Notes under the pieces: model-generated
What the model was told of the DNA's origin: nothing
The model's input: only the letters and a program-made list of their open reading frames with translations
Databases searched by the model: none
Shown: positions 1-7,900 of the stretch, one piece after another
How positions within the stretch are numbered: the first letter of the stretch is position 1
How the letters are laid out: each line of letters begins with the position of its first letter
Made by a program: the position numbers and the translations under genes
NCBI GenBank assembly: GCA_003024985.2
Contig: PXIH01S0011095.1
DNA from: Euperipatoides rowelli
Lineage: Eukaryota; Onychophora; Udeonychophora; Euonychophora; Peripatopsidae
DNA: 10,371 nucleotides
Strand: one strand, 5' to 3'

Positions 1-141
1 TTGAATCATTTTTGATGAAAATAATAAAGACTGCATTTCAAATAGAAATTAATAATTTATGTCGGAAGAGATCCGTTTGTGGATAGGAAATGAACTTTTT
101 CAANGTCGGATCTCTTCCGGCATAGGATTGGTAAGGGTTAA
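1..141. mobile_element. End of a piggyBac-like (TTAA) transposon or MITE, extending off the left edge
   Basis: Reading inward from TTAA at 138-141 on the minus strand, the sequence is CCCTTACCAATCC (137 down to 125), a piggyBac-style terminus next to its TTAA target site. It abuts a long palindrome at 58-124. The 13-bp terminus matches the one at 10305-10317 at 11 of 13 positions, and the next ~20 bases are also related. The element body would lie to the left; only 57 bases of it beyond the palindrome are present, with no coding sequence. The piggyBac assignment is inference from the TTAA-CCC signature. Confidence 0.55.
58..124. repeat. Subterminal inverted repeat, 18-bp arms
   Basis: The arms are 58-75 and 107-124, complementary at 17 of 18 positions (core CGGAAGAGATCCG), separated by a 31-base spacer that includes an N at 104. 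It is GC-rich compared with its surroundings and lies directly against the transposon terminus at 125-137. Confidence 0.85.
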
Positions 142-346
142 TATGTCTTTAATAAATCCCTGTAGTTTTTTCCCCATTAAAAATCGATTAATATTAAGTA
201 TTTTAAAGAATCCCTGAGATGGTAAAATATCTAAACCGTCAATAGCTTTTTCCCATGTTAATTATATTTGAACCAAAAAAATGAAGTTTCTAACTCAACT
301 ACAAAAAATTCTACGGACGATTTTCTATTTACGTTCCTACCGGTAT

Positions 347-364
347 TGCAGTCTATCGACTGCA
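347..364. repeat. Short stem-loop, 7-bp arms with TATC loop
   Basis: TGCAGTC at 347-353 pairs with GACTGCA at 358-364 around a four-base loop. It is compact and GC-richer than its surroundings. No function can be assigned. Confidence 0.5.
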
Positions 365-423
365 GCCAGAGATGTAGCAAATAGCCAAAACATTTTTGCC
401 ATCTTAATCCTCTTAAACATAAA

Positions 424-479
424 TAAATATATAGATTATCTGCTACACTTAATGGTTTAGCAGATAATCTATATATTTA
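424..479. repeat. Perfect 22-bp hairpin with 12-base loop
   Basis: Positions 424-445 are the exact reverse complement of 458-479, around the loop CACTTAATGGTT. The arm core is AGATTATCTGCTA. It could be a recently inserted palindromic element, a cruciform, or an RNA hairpin; the length resembles a microRNA precursor, but the perfect AT-rich pairing and short stem do not favour that. Confidence 0.85.
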
Positions 480-640
480 AGATTGTGATGAGAAATTAAT
501 CAGTTTTCAAGTATTTTATTATGAAAAAGCAGCAAATGTGCTCTAGATTATTAATACTTAAAAAAAAGTGTACTTCCAATTGTATACTACATTTGAAAAA
601 TAAACATTTAGATATAAAGATGTGAATGACAATGGGAAAT

Positions 641-680
641 TGTTAAAGAATTTAAAAAAATGTTAAAGAATTTAAAAAAA
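641..680. repeat. Tandem duplication of a 20-bp unit
   Basis: The unit TGTTAAAGAATTTAAAAAAA is present twice in exact succession (641-660 and 661-680), a two-copy tandem repeat consistent with replication slippage. Confidence 0.95.
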
Positions 681-1316
681 TTTTTATTTGATATCTAAGA
701 TTATATTATAATTTTGTTTAGAGGAAATGTTTTAGATGATAAGTACAACTAAAATTAAAATCAAATCACTTATTTGCAAAATCACATCTTTAAGTAACGG
801 TCTGAAAAGTTAGAATTTGTTCATTTTTAAACCATTTTCATTAAAAAAAAAAATTAAATGGAATTGTTTGATTGCTTTAACAAATTGACCAGTATTAATC
901 AAGTTACTGAGCCATAAAAATAGCTTTGGGCAGTATATATTTTAGCTCTAAACATTATTTTGTATGGAATTCTTGACCAAGGTGCTCAACCATTTGTTCA
1001 AAATCTATCGGTCGATCACAATATGTTTTTTGTAGATCCTTTGATCTCAAATACATGTACAGTACTTAGAATCTTTTGTTACATACAGCATATAACTGAA
1101 TATACTGTATATTGCATTAGGGTTTTGTTAGTCGATACTGCAATTGCGAATGGGGCAAATTCTGAATGCAAAACATGTTCGCATTTTGATACTTTGAATT
1201 CTATTATAAAATTTATGCTTTTAACTTTGATATTTTATCCTATGAATTTGTTTATATTTTGATACTTGATCCTATTGAATGTTGAAATCAGATAATAATT
1301 TTGTATTTTTTCTTCA

Positions 1317-1371
1317 TGTACATGCGTAGATCGCAAGGTCAATCGACGAAAAAAAGTAGCTCGCATGTACA
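1317..1371. repeat. Inverted repeat, 10-bp arms
   Basis: TGTACATGCG (1317-1326) and CGCATGTACA (1362-1371) are exact reverse complements with 35 bases between them. The spacer has several CpG-containing words (GATCGC, TCGACG) that stand out in this AT-rich intron. Function unknown. Confidence 0.6.
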
Positions 1372-1582
1372 AAATGATTGAGCAGCACTGTGCTAGACAT
1401 AACCTAGATTGGTTTGAAATTGCACATTATTTCAGCTACTGTACTTTGGTTTTTAATATATTTTTGTTACTATCTTTTAATATACCCGTAATGTTTAATT
1501 TGGAACTATGATGGAATATGGATTCTTAAGCTAATTTTACCTAGTTAATCCTCACTCATAGCTGTGATTTTTTTTTGAATAG

Positions 1583-1931
1583 ATGCGAGTGCCTTCGAGG
1601 CTTTGATGGACCTCGTTGTCAACAAACAACCCGCCATTTTAATGGCAAAGGATGGGCATGGCTTCCACCTTTAGAACAATGTGAAATTTCCCACATCAGC
1701 TTAGAGTTTATTACCCAGCATTCTAATGGTTTATTGCTCTACAATGGTCCGGTTGCAGAACCTGACTCAAATGAATGGCGTCCAACAGATTATATGGCAC
1801 TTTTCTTACAACTAGGAAGACCTGTGTTGAAGCTGGACTTTGGCACAGGTGCACTCAATCTAGAGGTCGCCGTAACCAAAGAGCTGAATGATGGAAGCTG
1901 GCATAGACTTGATATCTATTGGAACAAACAG
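1583..1931 (+). CDS. CadN: CadN exon a: EGF tail and first half of laminin-G domain 1
   Basis: The exon starts after TTTTTTTTTTGAATAG (AG at 1581-1582) and enters with one base that completes a split codon, so the upstream intron is phase 2. It then reads CECLRGFDGPRCQQ, which is the CxCxxGFxGxxC end of an EGF repeat (last three cysteines). Laminin-G 1 follows: the family-typical GWAWLPPLEQC at about residues 24-34, ISLEFIT, NGLLLYNGP, and GSWHRLDIYW near the end. The donor is CAG|GTACTG, ending in phase 0 after Gln. The reading frame runs only two codons past the donor before a stop (TAA at 1938), which supports the boundary. The apparent TTG start upstream is not a real start. Confidence 0.88.
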
Positions 1932-4900
1932 GTACTGTAATTGACATTATTTCATAAATTGACATTCAAGGATTATTTTCTAGAAATTGTTTACTGTAAT
2001 TTAATAAAATCATATAAATATTTTTAGGATGTGCGTCTGGTCGTAGATCGATGCAAGGATATTGTTCCAGCTGAAACTGACACAAATTCTGAACAGGACA
2101 GATCTTCTTGTGAAGCTGGAGGTATTACTCCTGGCTTTAATTTCTTCTTGAATGTCAATACTCCTTTGCAGCTCGGTGGAGTTAAAGATAACCTCCCTAT
2201 GAATCCTGGCAATTATATTTCTGATGGCACCCAAGGCTTCAATGGTTGTATAAAGAATTTGATTAATAATGGCATGGTAAGTGTAAACTTGAAAAATATT
2301 TTTTGTTGAATTTTTTCTTGTAAAATATCATGTATTATCATAGCCGTTTCTTATAAACACTTTATCCATATATTAGCTATAGTTATATCTAGCGGCATTT
2401 GTTTTTCATAAAGTATGAAAACGAATTGTCTAATAATAATGATCATTTTTAAATTATTCCACCAAAAGTCAACATTTTTTTTACAAAATATAATTTAACA
2501 GCACGACAAAACCCAAAATTCTTGCCATAAAATTAAATTATTTAAAAACACGCTACTGTATTAAAAATGTATTATTTTTTAAACAAGTTTTGTAAAATTA
2601 TTTAAAGTAAAGAAAAAAAATCAAAATGACTAACATATTTACAGTATTTTAATAGTTTTCTTCTTAAATGCCTTTCAATCATGTCAATTACTGTAAATAC
2701 ATAATGTCATTGTGTCAGCTCATGCTTTAAAAGCTGATTGTAAAGGTTCTCCTTACTTTTGATTTTGATTTATTTTCATTTAGCAAGATCGTCATCAAAG
2801 AATGCTCTTCCAGATCCTTTGTACAAATAACAGCAGCAAATGTGGCCCAAGCTTTTCGAGAAAGTTTAGTCTACAAAGTCTTTTGAAATATAGTTATAAA
2901 CTTAAAAAAAAATCTTTAAATATTCAAATTAAAGAAAAAAATAATCAAAATATCAACTCATTTATTTTAAAAGTTCAATTGATTTTTTTATAGAACAGTG
3001 GTATTTGTTTGATTAATATTTTTAAAGATTTTATTTTGCAGTCCTGATCCAAATTAAAATTATTAATTGATGTATAGATTGTAATGATTTAGAGTACAGT
3101 GTAAGTTTTTTTTTTTTTTTTTTGTATTTGTGTGTGCAGCTTTATGTACTGAAACTTGGTTTAATAATATATTTTATTTGTGTCTAATGTATAGTGTACA
3201 GGAATTTATATCTTCTAATTAATAAATTTGAATTTAAAATTTTATATTTAAAGTGGATCATTTGACCTGGTAAAAGATGGGAAGGGGGTGGGGCGTCAAA
3301 TATTTCCAATTTCATTATAAGGACTATCTTAAAACTTTTTTTTTTAATTCTCATACATCGGGTTTTGGGCCATGTGTCCTTCATAATATACTGTATGTAG
3401 CCTAGTTTATCAGCTAACCATAGGAAAACATTTCAATAATAAAACTACAAAATTCTGATCAGCTAGGAGACAAACATTGTCTATTTTCAGCATAACTACA
3501 AAGCTGTGAGTGCACATGGAGATCACTAGACGTATTACAAAGAGAAATTAATAAGCAAATTTTTAATCAAATTTATTTTAGGCATGAAAAAAAAATTACA
3601 AATCCTGAGAATATTAACTAGTGAATTTTGAGAAGTAATTGACTGGCTATTGTACATTTTAATTTCTATATACTGTAAACATACAGTATATACTGTAAGT
3701 AAACAAACCTTATGTCTACTTAAACTTGCATAATAGATGTTGATAGTTCATCGTTTTCTTAAAACAATCAAGTATACAAACTGGAGTTTTAATTCAGTGA
3801 CGTAATTAAAATTATTTATATTTTCTCTTACTACAGTCATTTTCTAATTTAGCTCAACATTTCCAACAAAAATAATAAAATATGTATAGTTTTGTACTTG
3901 AATAAAAATTACTGCTTTTCCCTGTTCTAGCCCCCTTAACTATTTTTGTGGCCTTATTTTTTTAAAAAAAAAAAGGATTAGAACTTTTGAAAGAGAACCT
4001 TACTTTAATATTTATTAACGCTAAATTATACTGTTTCATTAATTATTAATTTCTTTTAATGTATTTCTAATGTCCTTTTTAAATCTTCTTATAAACTAAA
4101 TTTTAATAATAATGAATGAAAACTACTTGTTCTGCATAAAAACATTTTTTTATAAAAAGATTTTAAAACACGTGTATGCTGATAGATTTCAGGTCTTACT
4201 AATCCTTTTCAAGGTAATTGGGCGCTAAAATAACCATTAACTAATCTCCAGATAACTTTACACAACAACAACAAAGAATAGTGTACCAAATTTCTTGTGC
4301 ATGCTCCGATTTATTGAATCAAGTGCCCATGGAATTGTGTGCATGAGTGAGCATTTAAAGTATGTTAATAACTTTAGTATAAAAAAGCATATAACAAACT
4401 GGTCACAAAATCTCAATAATATGTAAGTTATTCTAGTTTCAAATTGACTTAAATCAAGCGACACATTATAGTATATTTATTCAAAGAGAAAATCCAACTC
4501 TTAATAATGTTAAGTCATTACTACTAATTTCACAGTTATAAAATAAATGACACACACAAAATATTTCCTGCCTATTTGGTTAAAGAAATTGTAAGTGTAT
4601 ATTTTTCATTTTATTTGTATTGCCTTGAAAAGGATAAGTAAGATCTGAAATTGATCAGCATAGATGTGTTTTAAAATATTTTTATAAAAAATAAAAGTTT
4701 TTATGCAGAACGAGTAGAGTTTTTATTCAACCATTAGATGCCTATGGAGTTCAATTAATAATAATAAAATAAAAATAATAAAATGTACAGTTTTGTACNT
4801 GAATAACTAAATTCCTTCCCTACCTGTTTCAGCCCCCCTTAACTGTTTTTGCTGGCTTTATTAAAAAAAAAATTTAGAAATTTTAAAAGAGAACCTTACT

Positions 4901-7900
4901 ACAATATTGAATACTTTTAAAACAACAAAAACTACAAATAGTTTCACATCGCTAAATTAAAACTTAACAAATAATTTGAAACACAATTTAATATTAGCTA
5001 AATTTAATTGCTATGTTCTTTGAAGGATTAGCTAAATGCAGTATGTCTCCAAAAATTCTCACTTTAATTGGTTAGTATATTGTGTGTATAACTTAAGTGG
5101 GAGGCTGAAGGAGGCTAATTACAAGAAAATTGCTTTTATTTTTGCAGGTAATATAAAATACATTCTGAAATATGAAAACAAGTAATTATTAAAAAGTTGT
5201 ATAAAAAAATAAAATTATATTTTCTTCAATGGTTGTAATTGGAGACCGGGATGATCTGAAGCTCCTGAAATGGGCGATTCTGTATTTTATAACAAATAGT
5301 TTATTTTTATTATTTGTTAATTAGTGCCTTCAGGTGATAGCTGAATTGATTTCAAATTATAATTACTTTCTTAATATGACATTTATAGAAAAATTATTAA
5401 TAAATCATTAATAGTGATGACTGCCCACTGCTGAATTTAATTATCTTATGAAATATTCAAACTGTCCTGAACGTACCAATTAATTCATTTGCTTATTTGT
5501 GTATGTGCCTTCTCTACAATCGAGAGTGCACCATACAATTGATGTCTGAGTTCACATATTGGAAAAGCCTGCCGCCTTTCCTTCCTACAGCTTATGTTCA
5601 TGCCTTTAGTTTATTTATTTCTGTAGCTGGAAAGGTGGTGGCCTTTCCAGGAACCAGTCCACCGTGGCATCGTGGCATTACAATCTGGTTCAGTTGGAGT
5701 TTATTATTTATATTATCATTACTTTGATTACATTTTGTTACTGCAATAGTGTTTTTCTAACCAGTCAACGTTTATGGCAGTCTATTTGAGTTTTTGCTTA
5801 CAGTATAGTGAATGGAGAAATTCATTCGTTATAATATACAGTACATTATATATCCTTTGAACTGGAGAGTTAAAAATATAAATGATTTTTTGCGATTTAG
5901 TTTCAAAATTTAAAAATATATATATATTTTAAAAATATAACCCATTACCAATAATTATTTTTTAACAAATTTTTTTAGAAAAGTGGTACATCCCTGAAAT
6001 GAAATCACTACCATTAAAGTATAAGTTTGCTTATCATAATAAAACATTCAGTAAAAATTACATGTTTGGTGACTTCAAATAAATACTTAAAAAAAAAAAC
6101 CAATAAATGAAAATATAACTCATATATTGTAGAAATTATTACTTTTTGGGGAATATTTTTTGGTGCAAAAAGGAGTAAAATGTTGAAAAAAAAAAAAAGT
6201 TGAGACAAAATCTTCAGTGCCTTCAACGATTGCCTCGTTCTCTTGCGACAGACTCCTATTGATCAGTATTGATAAGCATAAAATTTAAATCTTATTTGAA
6301 ATTGCAGCCAGGCCAAATTCCTCCTCACAGATGTTTCTGCCAATCGCATAGGGTGTTTAAAATAATGTTGACACTCTTAAAAATGTCAATTATTCCTTTA
6401 TAAAATATGTACATCATGGGTGAAGCATTTTTAACAAAAAACAACAACTAAAGTCAAACTTTGATATACAGTAACTCAGTCAAAACTACAGTATAAGTGC
6501 TACTTAGATGTTTGAGGGCTCTTTAAGAAGCAAAAGGACAATACTAATTATATAAATAAGCGTAGACAATGTAAAATTGATGTTTACACAATTATATCAT
6601 ATGAATAGGCACAGCCAAACACACACGGGCAAATTATTAAAAAAAAACAAAAAAAACTAGTGTTTCTCCCAACTTCTGCTGGCTTTTTTGGACATATTAA
6701 TATTTCTGATGTAAATTTGAATGAAATTCGACTTGAATTACATAGTACAATCAAGAAGTGTTTTCTATGTTAACATGTAAAAAATAAACAATTTATATAC
6801 TGTACTGTATATATTTCAGATTTTATGCTAAAATGTCCATATTTACAAATCTTACCAGCAGAATTTTATGGCTTAGAATACGAGGCAATCCCCCAGCAGC
6901 TCAAGATTTTGTTGAATTTTTTCCCCTCATTATTCATATCCTTTTTGGGACTCCTAAATGGTCCCAAAAGAGTAATCTAATCGTTTATAATGATTGGGAT
7001 TTTCTAACAAGTTTTTTGATAAATTTATGCCATTGTCTCTAAGCCCTAGTAAATACCGAAAATTCTATGCACTTATTTCACGCACCAACGATCGACCTTT
7101 TCCAAGCGGATTTCCAGCTTTCACAAAAAAGCATTAGCAATTATCGAGAATGTTTTATTTTATGGAATACAAAGCTATACTCTAATGATACAAGTTTTTT
7201 CAGGTCTGTATCATTTTTTTTTTTAAAAATTCTTGAAGTAGCAAAAATGGAGTTTCAATATTTATTTTTTTATTTTTTTTTGAAGCTGAATAGAAAAAAA
7301 AAAATTGTTTTTATTTTAAACTTGCCAGTTCAAAAACGTATATGTGTGTATATATACTGTGCATTCGATTAGCAATTTTCATTTATATTTAAATTATTTG
7401 CATTGTAGTTATTAAACCTTTTTGTATTGAATATTGAAACTTTTTTTTATTAGATGTATGATTTGGATTCAGTTGGTATGGCTGTGAATAGTGTATCCGG
7501 CTGTCCTCCAACCGAGTTGAATTGTGGCATCAATACTGTAGATCCTCAATGCAAAAATGGTATATGCCTGGGAACATTCCATAATTGGCGCTGCTTGTGC
7601 TATCCAGGATATTATGGAGATCGTTGTGATAAGGGTAAATATTGAACCATTAAACTTTGATTCATCAGTTTAGGTTCATTTACATTTTTAGAGACTGGAG
7701 AAATAGGATATAACTATAGTGAATTACTGTTATCAGTAGTGCTTTGATTAAGCTCACCATGTTCAAAATTTCAATGTATGATTCTATACAAAGCATGAAT
7801 TTCTGGGTAATCGGCAGCTTTTAGCTTGTCTCACTTTTTAAATGCTTTTTTAAAAGCCGATGGACGATTATCTGCTTATTAAAAAAAAAAAATGTTTTTC

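Larger units (their letters stand above)
142..1582. other. Upstream intron sequence of the cadherin gene (phase 2), no gene seen
   Basis: This AT-rich stretch precedes the first visible cadherin exon and is presumably intron. It holds several small structures (stem-loop at 347-364, long hairpin at 424-479, tandem duplication at 641-680, 10-bp inverted repeat at 1317-1371) but no convincing exon. The open frame at 960-1262 has a hydrophobic, low-complexity translation with no recognisable motif and is probably chance. The acceptor tract runs to 1582. Confidence 0.7.
2277..7453 (+). other. Intron 2 of the cadherin gene (5.2 kb, phase 0)
   Basis: It is bounded by GTAAGT at 2277 and TTATTAG at 7453. 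It is AT-rich with many poly-A/T runs. It includes a GC-richer block at about 2784-2880, the repeat cluster at 3871-4911, a low-AT island around 5540-5700 and several short hairpins. I see no second gene on either strand; open frames here translate to low-complexity sequence. Confidence 0.8.

Noticed and set aside
960-1262. 100-codon open frame on the + strand
   Set aside because: The translation is hydrophobic, shows no motif and has no exon-like splice context or base composition; it is expected by chance in this length.
2010-2234. Open frames on the minus strand opposite exon b (also 2024-2212)
   Set aside because: They are antisense shadows of a real coding exon with cadherin LamG motifs on the + strand.
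3279-3293. G-rich run resembling a G-quadruplex
   Set aside because: Only three G-runs of three or more (3279-3281, 3284-3288, 3290-3293) are present; a standard quadruplex needs four.
5870-5940. AT-rich palindrome and three TTAAAAATATA copies
   Set aside because: An 18-bp A/T palindrome built on a TA microsatellite is common in DNA this AT-rich; no independent support.
7067-7372. 101-codon open frame on the + strand in intron 2
   Set aside because: The second half is encoded by poly-A/T tracts, no family is recognised, and it sits within an intron with no matching splice phase evidence.
7454-7456. ATG at the start of exon c as a possible translation start
   Set aside because: It directly follows a strong acceptor and aligns with an internal position of the cadherin protein, so it is an internal Met codon.
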